Positions 31,694 to 39,550 of a stretch of DNA of 42,274 bases are shown here, one piece after another. The position numbers were made by a program, and so were the translations under genes. The DNA is from Rhodocyclaceae bacterium (GTDB lineage: Bacteria > Pseudomonadota > Gammaproteobacteria > Burkholderiales > Rhodocyclaceae), in contig JALNXH010000026.1 in assembly GCA_023230455.1 (NCBI GenBank), positions 1 through 42,274 of the forward strand. Reading direction: 5' to 3'. How positions within the stretch are numbered: the stretch's first letter is position 1; each line of letters starts with the position of its first letter. The notes under the pieces are model-generated. The model saw only the letters and a program-made list of their open reading frames with translations. It ran no database searches and was not told the DNA's origin.

Positions 31694-32368
31694 TTATCCG
31701 CGCCGGAGTTCTGCATCCAGTTCCGCCAGCCGTTGTGGAGTACCCACGTCGGTCCAGCGGCCGCGATGCCGTTCGCCCGATACTGTGCCCGCAGTCATCG
31801 CGGCGAGCAAGTGGGGAAGGAGTTTTGCAGCCTCGCCGCGACGCAGCGACGAGAAGAAGGCGGGACGATAGATGCCGATGCCGGCGAAAGTCAGCTTGGG
31901 CTCCCCGCCGGTATCGACGCGTCCGTCATGCAGGTGGAAGTCGCCGGCCGGGTGATGCGCGGGGTTGTCCACCAGCACCAGATGCACGAGGTCTTCGGCG
32001 GACGGGAAGTCCAGTGCCCGGCGCATGTCCCAGTCGCAATAGATGTCGCCGTTGATGACCAGAAACGGCGCGTTGCCGAGCAGCGGCAGTGCATTGGCAA
32101 TGCCGCCCGCGGTCTCCAGCGCGCCTTCCGGTTCGGCGGAATAGCGCAGCGAGAGTCCGAAGGCGGAGCCGTCGCCGAGCGCGGTTTCGATCTGCCCGCC
32201 GAGGTGGGCATGGTTGACGACGACATCCTTGAAGCCCGCGGCGGCGAGACGCTGTAGATGCCAGACGATCAGCGGCTTGCCGCCGACCGGGAGCAGGGGC
32301 TTGGGCACGGCATCGGTCAGCGGCCGCATTCTTTCACCCCTGCCTGCAGCCAGGATCATGGCTTTCAC
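31694..32368 (-). CDS. murU: N-acetylmuramate alpha-1-phosphate uridylyltransferase (MurU)
   Basis: 224 aa. A nucleotidyltransferase with the signature MKAMILAAGRGERMRPLTD, then PKPLLPVGGKPLIVWHL, VINGDIYCDWDM, and a C-terminal GRWTDVGTPQRLAELD. With AmgK immediately upstream it fits the cell-wall recycling pathway that bypasses de novo UDP-MurNAc synthesis. MurU makes UDP-MurNAc from MurNAc-1-phosphate made by AmgK. The best start is GTG at 32368, giving the typical MKAMIL; the ATG at 32359 is three codons in. Both lie inside a perfect 19-bp inverted repeat that could mask the ribosome binding region. Confidence 0.9.
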   Translation of the reverse strand: MKAMILAAGRGERMRPLTDAVPKPLLPVGGKPLIVWHLQRLAAAGFKDVVVNHAHLGGQIETALGDGSAFGLSLRYSAEPEGALETAGGIANALPLLGNAPFLVINGDIYCDWDMRRALDFPSAEDLVHLVLVDNPAHHPAGDFHLHDGRVDTGGEPKLTFAGIGIYRPAFFSSLRRGEAAKLLPHLLAAMTAGTVSGERHRGRWTDVGTPQRLAELDAELRRG

Positions 32369-32396
32369 AGAGAACCCCTGTGAAAGCCATGATCCT
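32352..32396. repeat. Perfect 19-bp inverted repeat over the murU start codon
   Basis: AGGATCATGGCTTTCACAG (32352-32370) and CTGTGAAAGCCATGATCCT (32378-32396) are exact reverse complements with a 7-base loop. The first arm is the beginning of murU (minus strand) and contains its GTG start. The second arm is a mirror copy upstream. A further ATGATCC-TCC-GGATCAT palindrome (32389-32405) continues it. In the murU mRNA this would be a very stable hairpin enclosing the start codon. Confidence 0.85.
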
Positions 32397-32415
32397 CCGG
32401 ATCATCCATGCAAGT

Positions 32416-32451
32416 CATTCCCCCAACCCCCTTCCTGAGGCAGGGGGCGAC
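32416..32451. repeat. 36-nt dispersed repeat, copy B (between amgK and murU)
   Basis: This copy lies in the 117-base gap upstream of murU and matches copy A (30305-30340) at 31 of 36 positions. The core CCCCCTTCCT-G-AGGCAGGGGG forms a near-perfect 10-bp stem. Intergenic, GC-rich, hairpin-forming repeats of this kind resemble REP-like elements. Only two copies are visible here. Confidence 0.6.
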
Positions 32452-32485
32452 GGAACGGAGTCCGCGCGGGGCGCAGACTGAGAAG

Positions 32486-33514
32486 TTACGCGTCACTCCC
32501 TGCTCCTGAGCTTTCACGCTTCATCGTCTGTCCCAGCACCGTCACCTTGTCTTCCAACTGATCGAGCAGGCGACGCAGCGGAATCAGTTCGTCGTAGCGT
32601 TCGACCGCCTTGCGCAGGTACTTGGCGACCAGCGGCATGTCCTTCAGATAGCCATCCTTGCCGTCGCGGTGCCAGAGTCGGGCGAAGATGCCGAGCACCT
32701 TGAGGTGGCGCTGCACGCCCATCCATTCGTAGTCGCGGTAGAACGCGGAGAAATCGGCAGAGAGCGGGATGCCGGCCTTGCGCGCCCGCTCCCAGTAGCG
32801 GATCAGCCAGTCGAGGACCAACTCTTCGTCCCAGTCGATGTAGGCGTCGCGCAGCAGCGAAACGGCATCGTAGCTGGCGGGACCGTACACCGCATCCTGG
32901 AAATCGATGACGCCGGGCGATCCGTTGCCCAGCATCAGGTTGCGCGAATGGTAGTCGCGGTGGACGAACGTCCTGGGCTCGGCGAGATTGACCGCGATGA
33001 TTTTTTCGAACACCTGTTCCAGCGCGGTGCGTTGTTTGTCGCCGAGCGTTACACCGAGGTGCTTTGCGACATACCAGTCGGGGAAGAGGTCGAGTTCGCG
33101 CTTGAGCAGCATCCGGTCATAGGCCGGCAGCGCATCCGGATGGCTGGCGGCCTGGATTTTTATCAGAGCGTCGAAGGCCTGACGGTAGAGGTCGATCGCG
33201 TTATCGGGCGTCAGGGCGGAGAGATAGGTGCTGTTGCCGAGGTCGGAGAGCAGCAGGAAGCCCTGCTCCAGGTCGCTGGCCAGCACCTCGGGCACATTCA
33301 CCCCGGCCGCGCGGAACAGCTGCTGCACATGCAGCCAGGGGCGAACGTCTTCGTGGCTGGGGGGGGCGTCCATCACGATGCGGCTGCTCGCGTCGGCGAA
33401 GGTGACGCGGAAATAGCGGCGGAAACTGGCATCGGCGGACGCCGGGGCCAACTCGAAGGGGCGACCGGGGTGGCGTTCGGCCAGCCAGTCGGCAATGCGT
33501 TTTTGTCGCTCCAT
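32486..33514 (-). CDS. amgK: N-acetylmuramate/N-acetylglucosamine kinase (AmgK), aminoglycoside phosphotransferase fold
   Basis: 342 aa. A phosphotransferase-fold kinase with the catalytic loop FVHRDYHSRNLML and the metal-binding GVIDFQDAVYGP. The N-terminal SADASFRRYFRV and GFLLLSDLGNSTYL are typical of the AmgK group. It phosphorylates MurNAc/GlcNAc at the anomeric position; MurU (next gene on the strand) then makes the UDP-sugar. A 117-base gap with the repeats above separates them, so murU may have its own control. It is divergent from lptD, as in many beta- and gammaproteobacteria. Confidence 0.9.
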   Translation of the reverse strand: MERQKRIADWLAERHPGRPFELAPASADASFRRYFRVTFADASSRIVMDAPPSHEDVRPWLHVQQLFRAAGVNVPEVLASDLEQGFLLLSDLGNSTYLSALTPDNAIDLYRQAFDALIKIQAASHPDALPAYDRMLLKRELDLFPDWYVAKHLGVTLGDKQRTALEQVFEKIIAVNLAEPRTFVHRDYHSRNLMLGNGSPGVIDFQDAVYGPASYDAVSLLRDAYIDWDEELVLDWLIRYWERARKAGIPLSADFSAFYRDYEWMGVQRHLKVLGIFARLWHRDGKDGYLKDMPLVAKYLRKAVERYDELIPLRRLLDQLEDKVTVLGQTMKRESSGAGSDA

Positions 33515-33546
33515 GGGGGGCCGTCGGGCGCGCTATAGGCTGATGA

Positions 33547-33563
33547 TAGAATGCAAAATTCTA
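33547..33563. promoter_or_regulatory. Inverted repeat in the amgK-lptD divergent region
   Basis: TAGAAT-GCAAA-ATTCTA is a perfect 6-bp inverted repeat in the 126 bases between the amgK and lptD starts. This is the only AT-rich part of the gap. TAGAAT on either strand could serve as a -10 hexamer, so it is a candidate for a shared promoter or operator of the two divergent operons. No good -35 hexamer is visible. Confidence 0.35.
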
Positions 33564-33640
33564 ACATTCGCATGTCAGCCGCCTTGCCGGAATGCCTCCG
33601 GCGGCAACGTTGGCAGGCTTTTCACCTTACACAATCGGGC

Positions 33641-36148
33641 ATGGCGAGTTTCCCCAGTCGACACCTAATCCTCTCCGCGTTGCTCGCAACCATGGGCAAT
33701 GCCCACGGGGCGCAGAACATGCCATTGCTAAAGGTCGACCCGGCGCTACTCGGTTTGCCGCCTGTCCGTCTGCCGAAGCCGGCCCCCGCCGCTGCGGGCG
33801 CCGTAACGGCGCCCGTCAAGCCAATCCTGGCTGCACCGGCCGTCGACCTGCCAGCCGCGCCGGCAGCCCCGGGTGCTCCCGCTTTAGCGGCCCCGGCGCT
33901 TTCCGCACCGGCACGGCAGTCGGTCGTCACCCAGCCGCCGCGACCGGCAGGGGAAGACGCGCCGTTGCTCTCGGCCAAGGAGCGCAAGCAGGGTACGGTT
34001 TTCGTCAGTGCGGACGATATTCAGGGCAAGAGCGGCGTCGAGGTCGTGGCCAAAGGGTCGGTCGATTTGCGCAAGGCCGACAGCCAGCTCAACGCCGATC
34101 AGCTCACCTATCGCGAGGCGGAGGATCAGGTAGAAGCCGAGGGCAACGTCCGACTGCGACGTGACGGTGAGCAGATTGCTGGCCCGCGTCTGAAACTCAA
34201 GATCGGCGAGAGCGTAGGTACGTTCGAAAACCCGAGCTATGAAATCAGCGGTGCGGCGGCCTCGACTCAACTGGGCAAGCCGTCGTTGCCCGGACGCGGC
34301 ACCGCCGAGCGCATCGTTTTCGAGGGGCCCGACCGTTACGCGCTGTCCAATGCCACTTACACGACATGTGCGGCGGGCGCCAACGGCCCCGAATGGTTCG
34401 CCCGGGTTTCGGATCTGTCGCTGGACTATCAGACCTATAGCGCCGAGGCGCACGACGCGACCGTGGTGTTCAAGGGTGTGCCGATCATCTACTCGCCCTG
34501 GTTGTCGTTCTCGCTCAACCGCGAACGCAAGAGCGGGCTGCTGACGCCGACCTTCGGCAGCACCACGCTGAGCGGGGCGGAACTCACGCTGCCGTATTAC
34601 CTGAATATCGCGCCGAACATGGATGCGACCATCGCACCGCGACTGATGACTAAGCGCGGCGTGCAGTTGCGCGGTGAGTTCCGCTATCTGGGCGAAGGCT
34701 ACGGTGGACAGGTCGGCGGCGAATATCTGCCCAACGACCAGGTTTCGCACACCACCCGCAGCGCCCAGACCTGGCAACACCAGCAGACCTTTGCAGACGG
34801 CCTGTCCGGAACGTTGAACCTCAACCGGGTCTCCGACGACACCTATTTCACCGATCTGTCGACGCGACTCAGCAATATCTCGCAGACCACCCTGCTGCGC
34901 GAAGGGCGGCTGAACTACAGCGGCGGCTGGTGGAATACCAGCATGATGACGCAGCGCTTCCAGACCTTGCAGGATCCGGCCCAGCCGCCGGTACAGCATC
35001 CCTACGAACGCGTGCCGCACATCACGGTCAACGCTACCCGCCCGGACATGCCCTTGGGGTTGTGGCTCGATTTCCGCGGCGACTACACGGTTTTCAGCAA
35101 TCCGGATATGGCCAAGATCGAAGGCAAGCGCACGGTGCTTTATCCGCAGCTGTCATTGCCGATGCAGAGCGCAGCGTACTATGTCACACCGAAGATTGGC
35201 GTGCACAGTACGCGCTACGATCTGGACAGGCCCGCCGCCGGGACGCCGGATCAGTTGACGCGCAACGTGCCCATCTTCAGCCTGGATAGCGGCATGACTT
35301 TCGAGCGCGATACCGGCGGCTGGTTCGGCCGTACTATTACGCAGACCCTGGAACCGCGCTTGTACTACCTGCGTACGCCGTTCCGCGACCAGACCATGCT
35401 TGATCGCGGAGGAGTGAATTTCGACAGCTGGCTGGCCGATTTCAATTTCGCGCAGATTTTTTCCGAGAACGTTTTCTCCGGCAACGATCGCATTGCCGAC
35501 GCCAATCAGGCGACGGTTGCGCTGACCTCGCGCCTGCTCGATCCGTCCACCGGCAGCGAACTGGCCAAGGTGATGGTGGGCGAGCGTTACTATTTCTCCG
35601 ACCAGCGCGTCACGGTGCCGGGGATTCCGCTGCGCACCAACCGCAATTCTGACATTCTCGCTGCGGCGACCGCCCAGATCGACCGGGCGGTGTATGTCGA
35701 CAGCGCGCTGCAATACAACACCCGCGACGGGCGGATGGACCGCTTCAATCTTGGTGCGCGCTACCAGCCGGAACTCGGCAAACTGATCAATGCCGGCTAC
35801 CGCTATAACCATACGGCGCTCAACCGGCTCAACCAGTTCGACGTTTCCGGCCAGTGGCCGCTGGGCGGCGGTTGGTCGGGCGTCGGCCGCTACAACTATT
35901 CCTTCGAGGAACGCCGCCCGGTGGAAACCGTCGCCGGCCTCGAGTACAACGAATCCTGCTGGGCGGTACGCTTCGTCATGCAGCACCTGGCGAGGACGGT
36001 GAGCAGTTCCAGTACCGCTTTCTTCCTTCAGCTCGAGCTGAACGGTTTCTCCAGCATCGGTTCCAGCCCGGCCGATGTGCTGCGGCGGAACGTGCCCGGC
36101 TACGGCCGTCTGGGTCCGTCGGCCGCCGATCCGCTCTTCACTTACTGA
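33641..36148 (+). CDS. lptD: LPS-assembly protein LptD
   Basis: 835 aa outer-membrane protein that inserts lipopolysaccharide with LptE. Signal peptide ~1-24 (MASFPSRHLILSALLATMGN then AHGA), then a Pro/Ala-rich stretch (~45-110), an LptA-like jellyroll domain (~120-240, GTVFVSADDIQG, KADSQLNADQLTYREAEDQVEAEGNV), and the C-terminal 26-strand barrel domain. Only two cysteines are present, C243 (TYTTCAAG) and C773 (NESCWAVRF). E. coli LptD has four, so only one interdomain disulfide is possible. The ATG at 33641 is chosen because it gives a clean signal peptide; an ATG at 33551 would add 30 residues. First gene of lptD-surA-pdxA-rsmA. Confidence 0.95.
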   Translation: MASFPSRHLILSALLATMGNAHGAQNMPLLKVDPALLGLPPVRLPKPAPAAAGAVTAPVKPILAAPAVDLPAAPAAPGAPALAAPALSAPARQSVVTQPPRPAGEDAPLLSAKERKQGTVFVSADDIQGKSGVEVVAKGSVDLRKADSQLNADQLTYREAEDQVEAEGNVRLRRDGEQIAGPRLKLKIGESVGTFENPSYEISGAAASTQLGKPSLPGRGTAERIVFEGPDRYALSNATYTTCAAGANGPEWFARVSDLSLDYQTYSAEAHDATVVFKGVPIIYSPWLSFSLNRERKSGLLTPTFGSTTLSGAELTLPYYLNIAPNMDATIAPRLMTKRGVQLRGEFRYLGEGYGGQVGGEYLPNDQVSHTTRSAQTWQHQQTFADGLSGTLNLNRVSDDTYFTDLSTRLSNISQTTLLREGRLNYSGGWWNTSMMTQRFQTLQDPAQPPVQHPYERVPHITVNATRPDMPLGLWLDFRGDYTVFSNPDMAKIEGKRTVLYPQLSLPMQSAAYYVTPKIGVHSTRYDLDRPAAGTPDQLTRNVPIFSLDSGMTFERDTGGWFGRTITQTLEPRLYYLRTPFRDQTMLDRGGVNFDSWLADFNFAQIFSENVFSGNDRIADANQATVALTSRLLDPSTGSELAKVMVGERYYFSDQRVTVPGIPLRTNRNSDILAAATAQIDRAVYVDSALQYNTRDGRMDRFNLGARYQPELGKLINAGYRYNHTALNRLNQFDVSGQWPLGGGWSGVGRYNYSFEERRPVETVAGLEYNESCWAVRFVMQHLARTVSSSSTAFFLQLELNGFSSIGSSPADVLRRNVPGYGRLGPSAADPLFTY

Positions 36149-36156
36149 ATCCACCC

Positions 36157-37452
36157 ATGCGCCGCTACGCCATGAAATGCCTGCTCCGTTCCCTGTTTCT
36201 GCTGGCCCCGCTGTTGGCGACGGCTGCACCGATTGATGCCGATCGTATCGTTGCGGTGGTCAACAACGAAGCGATCACCATGCTTGAATTGACTGCGCGC
36301 GTTGCCAACGTCGAACGCCAGTTTTCCGGACAGGGGCAGCAATTGCCGCCCAAGGCGGTGTTGCAACGTCAGGTTCTGGACCGTCTGATCGTCGAGCGGG
36401 CGCAGATCCAGTTCGCCCAGGAGACCGGACTGGAGGTCTCGGATGAGGAACTCGATACTTCCGTGCGCCGGATCGCCGAGGACAACCGTTTGTCGGTGGC
36501 CGATTTTCGCGCTGCACTGGAACGGGACGGAGTGTCGTGGAGAAAGTTCCGTGAGGAAGTGCGCGGCGAGATTGTAGTGGGCCGCCTCCGCGATCGCGAT
36601 GTCACCAGCCGGGTCACCGTATCTGATGGAGAGATCGACAACTATCTGGCCAATGTGGCCGCCGGTGCCGACCCAGACGTGCAGCTCGAAATGGCCCATA
36701 TCATCATTGCGATTCCGGAGCAGCCAAGCTCGGAGCAACTGATGCAGCTGAGCAAGCATGCCGACCAGGTTCTTGCGCGCCTGAAGGCGGGTGAGGACTT
36801 TGCCCAGGTTGCGACGGCGACGTCCGAGTCTCCCGATGCGCTGAAGGGCGGCATCCTCGGCGCCCGTTCGGCGGACCGCCTGCCGGCCATCTATGCCGAA
36901 GCCGCGCAGAAACTGAAGCCTGGCGAGATCAGCCCGGTGCTGCGCAGTCCGGCCGGTTTCCACATCGTCAAGCTGATCGACCGGCACGGCGGCGTATCCG
37001 GCTTGCCGGCCCTGCGCCAGACCCACGCTCGCCATATCCTGATACGGATCAACGAAGTGGTTTCCGATGCCGATGCCCGCCACAAGCTGGACGCCCTGCG
37101 TGAGCGCTTGGTCAACGGCGCCGATTTCGCCGAGTTGGCCCGGTTGTATTCCAACGACCTGTCCGCCGCCAAGGGCGGCGATCTGGGTTGGCTCTACCAG
37201 GGCGACACGGTGCCGGATTTCGAGCGCACCATGGATGCGCTGAAGATCGGCGAATACAGCCAGCCGGTCAAGTCGCCCTTCGGCTACCACCTGATCCAGG
37301 TGCTGGGGCGCCGTACCGACGAAGGCTCGCCTGAGCGCAAGCGCCGCGTCGCGCGTCAGGCGCTACAGGAGCGCAAGGCCGCGGAAACCTACGACGACTG
37401 GTTGCGTCAGCTGCGCGACCGGGCGTATGTCGAATACAAGCTCGACGAGTAG
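36157..37452 (+). CDS. surA: Periplasmic chaperone/peptidyl-prolyl isomerase SurA
   Basis: 431 aa. Signal peptide of ~23 residues (RSLFLLAPLLATAA then PIDADRIVAVVN). The SurA N-terminal chaperone domain (~25-165) is followed by two parvulin domains, the first starting near QLEMAHIIIAIPE and the second near RQTHARHILIRINE with GGDLGWLYQG and GYHLIQVLGRR. It escorts outer-membrane proteins such as LptD to the BAM complex. The start is 8 bases after lptD, and an ATG at 36172 is also possible. Its 3' end abuts pdxA. The lptD-surA pairing is functionally sensible and conserved. Confidence 0.96.
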   Translation: MRRYAMKCLLRSLFLLAPLLATAAPIDADRIVAVVNNEAITMLELTARVANVERQFSGQGQQLPPKAVLQRQVLDRLIVERAQIQFAQETGLEVSDEELDTSVRRIAEDNRLSVADFRAALERDGVSWRKFREEVRGEIVVGRLRDRDVTSRVTVSDGEIDNYLANVAAGADPDVQLEMAHIIIAIPEQPSSEQLMQLSKHADQVLARLKAGEDFAQVATATSESPDALKGGILGARSADRLPAIYAEAAQKLKPGEISPVLRSPAGFHIVKLIDRHGGVSGLPALRQTHARHILIRINEVVSDADARHKLDALRERLVNGADFAELARLYSNDLSAAKGGDLGWLYQGDTVPDFERTMDALKIGEYSQPVKSPFGYHLIQVLGRRTDEGSPERKRRVARQALQERKAAETYDDWLRQLRDRAYVEYKLDE

Positions 37453-37465
37453 CGCGGAGCGGGCC

Positions 37466-38413
37466 GTGGCGCAGCAGAAATCGCCGCCGCGCATCGTCGT
37501 CACCTCCGGCGATCCTGCCGGGATTGGCCCGGACATCTGCCTGGCCCTCGCCGACCTGCAACTGCCGGCGCGCGTCACCGTGGTCGGCGACCGCCATTTG
37601 ATCGAGGCGCGCGCGATACTGCTCGGCCGTCCGCCCCCCGCGCTCGACATCCGCCACGTTCCGCTGCGCGTGCCCAGCGTGGCGGGCCGGCTCGATCCGG
37701 CCAACGCCGCCTATGTCATGGAAACGTTGGATGTGGCGCTGGCAGGATGCCGCAGCGGCGAGTATTCCGCGATGGTCACCGCGCCGGTGCATAAGGGCGT
37801 CATCAACGACGCCGGCATTCCCTTCACCGGACATACCGAATATCTCGCCGAGCGTACGGCGACGCCCAAGGTGGTGATGATGCTTGCCGGCGGCGGACTG
37901 CGCGTCGCTTTGGTGACCACCCACCTACCGCTGCGGAGCGTGCCGGAAGCCATTACCCGCGCCGAGGTCGAGAGCACGCTGCGCATCGTCGCCGCCGAGC
38001 TGCGCACCAAGTTCGGCATTCTGCGTCCGCGCATCCTGGTCGCCGGGCTCAATCCCCACGCCGGCGAGGGCGGCCATCTCGGCCGCGAGGAGATCGAAAT
38101 CATCGGCCCGGTGGCCGATGCGCTGCGCGCCGAAGGCCTCGACATCGTCGGCCCGCTACCGGCGGACACGCTATTTACCCGCAACGTGTTGGAAGGTTCG
38201 GACGCACAGGTGGCGATGTATCACGATCAGGGGCTGGCCGTGCTCAAGTACGCAGCCTTCGAGGAGGGCGTGAACATCACGCTCGGCCTGCCGATTCTGC
38301 GCACCTCGGTCGATCATGGAACCGCGCTCGATCTGGCCGGCAGCGGCCGTGCCGACCCCGGCAGCCTGTTCGCCGCGGTCAGGATGGCGGCTGAAATCGT
38401 GGCCGGTCGCTAG
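37466..38413 (+). CDS. pdxA: 4-hydroxythreonine-4-phosphate dehydrogenase
   Basis: 315 aa from the GTG at 37466. It oxidises 4-hydroxythreonine-4-phosphate in pyridoxal phosphate synthesis. Motifs: VVTSGDPAGIGPDICLALA, VTAPVHKGVINDAGIPFTGHTEYLAE, and three metal-ligand histidines in TTHLPL, GLNPHAGEGGHLG and MYHDQGLAVLK. Also SVDHGTALDLAG at the C-terminus. GTG at 37466 has GGAG six bases upstream. An ATG at 37427 (328 aa) overlaps surA by 26 bases and has no ribosome binding site. It lies between surA and rsmA as in E. coli. Confidence 0.95.
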   Translation: MAQQKSPPRIVVTSGDPAGIGPDICLALADLQLPARVTVVGDRHLIEARAILLGRPPPALDIRHVPLRVPSVAGRLDPANAAYVMETLDVALAGCRSGEYSAMVTAPVHKGVINDAGIPFTGHTEYLAERTATPKVVMMLAGGGLRVALVTTHLPLRSVPEAITRAEVESTLRIVAAELRTKFGILRPRILVAGLNPHAGEGGHLGREEIEIIGPVADALRAEGLDIVGPLPADTLFTRNVLEGSDAQVAMYHDQGLAVLKYAAFEEGVNITLGLPILRTSVDHGTALDLAGSGRADPGSLFAAVRMAAEIVAGR

Positions 38414-38437
38414 GCCGCCGGAGGCGAAATTTCCCGC

Positions 38438-39214
38438 ATGAAAGATCACCTTCCACGCAAGCGCTTCGGCCAGAACTTTCTTAATTCGCCCGGAGTCATC
38501 CGCAAGATCGTCGCGGCGATTGCTCCCCGGCCCGGCGACCTGATGGTCGAAATCGGACCGGGACTGGCGGCGCTGACTGAACCCCTGCTGCAAGCGCTCG
38601 ACCGTCTTCATGTGGTGGAGATAGACCGCGACCTGATCGCCCGGCTCAAGCAGCAATTTCCTGGCGACAGCCTGACCATTCACGAGGGCGATGCGCTCGA
38701 ATTCGATTTCGCCACCCTCGGCGCCGATTTGCGCGTGGTCGGCAACCTGCCGTACAACATCTCGACGCCGCTGCTGTTCCATCTGGCCACCTTCGCCGAC
38801 CGGGTGCGCGACATGCATTTCATGCTGCAGAAAGAAGTGGTCGATCGCATGGCTGCCGCGCCCGGGGGGGGCGACTATGGACGGCTCTCGGTGATGCTGC
38901 AATACCGTTTCCATATCGAACGCCTGTTCATCGTGCCGCCCGGGGCGTTCACGCCTGCGCCGAAAGTCGATTCGGCAATCGTGCGGCTGATTCCACGTCC
39001 TGCGATGGAGTTGAATGCAATCGATGCCGAATGCTTCAGCAGGGTTGTCACTACTGCCTTTTCCCAACGGCGCAAGATGTTGCGCAATACGCTCAGGGAT
39101 TTGATCGCCGAGCCGGCGCTGGCTGCGCTTGGCATCGCGCCGACCGCCCGTGCGGAAACCATTGCGGTTGCCGACTACGTGCGACTTGCCAACGCATTGG
39201 CCGCGGGGAAATAA
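38438..39214 (+). CDS. rsmA: 16S rRNA dimethyladenosine transferase RsmA (KsgA)
   Basis: 258 aa. It dimethylates two adjacent adenines in helix 45 of 16S rRNA. It begins with KRFGQNFLNSPGVIRKIV, then the SAM motif MVEIGPGLAALTEPLL (~36-51), VVEIDRDLIARL, and the catalytic NLPYNIS (103-109). The C-terminal VPPGAFTPAPKVDSAIVRL and AFSQRRKMLRNTL are also typical. It is the last gene of the lptD-surA-pdxA-rsmA operon, 24 bases after pdxA. The hairpin at 39219-39237 follows directly. Confidence 0.97.
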   Translation: MKDHLPRKRFGQNFLNSPGVIRKIVAAIAPRPGDLMVEIGPGLAALTEPLLQALDRLHVVEIDRDLIARLKQQFPGDSLTIHEGDALEFDFATLGADLRVVGNLPYNISTPLLFHLATFADRVRDMHFMLQKEVVDRMAAAPGGGDYGRLSVMLQYRFHIERLFIVPPGAFTPAPKVDSAIVRLIPRPAMELNAIDAECFSRVVTTAFSQRRKMLRNTLRDLIAEPALAALGIAPTARAETIAVADYVRLANALAAGK

Positions 39215-39237
39215 AAAACGGCCCGTCTGACGGGCCG
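39213..39237 (-). terminator. Rho-independent terminator for the DUF2892 gene (convergent with rsmA)
   Basis: CGGCCCG and CGGGCCG (39219-39225 and 39231-39237) form a perfect 7-bp stem with a 5-base loop. On the minus strand it is followed by a run of six T (39218-39213). On the plus strand there is no T-run, so it mainly ends the minus-strand DUF2892 transcript. It may also protect the 3' end of the rsmA mRNA. Confidence 0.85.
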
Positions 39238-39265
39238 CTATATTCGATGCCGATTCCTTTGGCGC

Positions 39266-39472
39266 TTAAGTGGCGGCGCTTTCGTCTTTTTTGGTCGAAC
39301 AGGTATTCATGCCGAGCAGCGGATAAACCGGACAGAATTTGGTCGTTCCGGTGGCGATCGGCAGCAGGCCGATCCAGGCCCACAGCGGGCCACCCGTTAG
39401 CGCCCAGCCAACCAGTGCCAAGCCAACGACGATGCGCAATACACGATCAATGCCGCCCACATTTGCTTTCAT
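39266..39472 (-). CDS. DUF2892 small membrane protein
   Basis: 68 aa. Two short hydrophobic helices (~10-27 and ~30-45) with the DUF2892 pattern MKANVGGIDRVLRIVVGLAL and a CPVYPLLGMNTC ending, which keeps the two-cysteine CPxYxxxGxxTC motif of the family. Homologues are often fused or adjacent to rhodanese domains (for example YgaP); none is here. It has a strong ribosome binding site GGAGGT five bases before the ATG, and its own terminator downstream. Function unknown. Confidence 0.88.
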   Translation of the reverse strand: MKANVGGIDRVLRIVVGLALVGWALTGGPLWAWIGLLPIATGTTKFCPVYPLLGMNTCSTKKDESAAT

Positions 39473-39550
39473 GGCCTACCTCCGGGATTAAGGTGAGCGG
39501 CCAGTATAGGCGCATATATCGGACATGCCTATGGGGTTTGAATTTCGGGG

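Noticed and set aside
30139..32055. Very long open reading frame (about 638 codons) on + opposite ubiH, pepP and murU
   Set aside because: It is antisense to three well-supported genes, and its translation is Gly/Arg/Asp-rich with no family motif. High GC makes stops rare in this frame.
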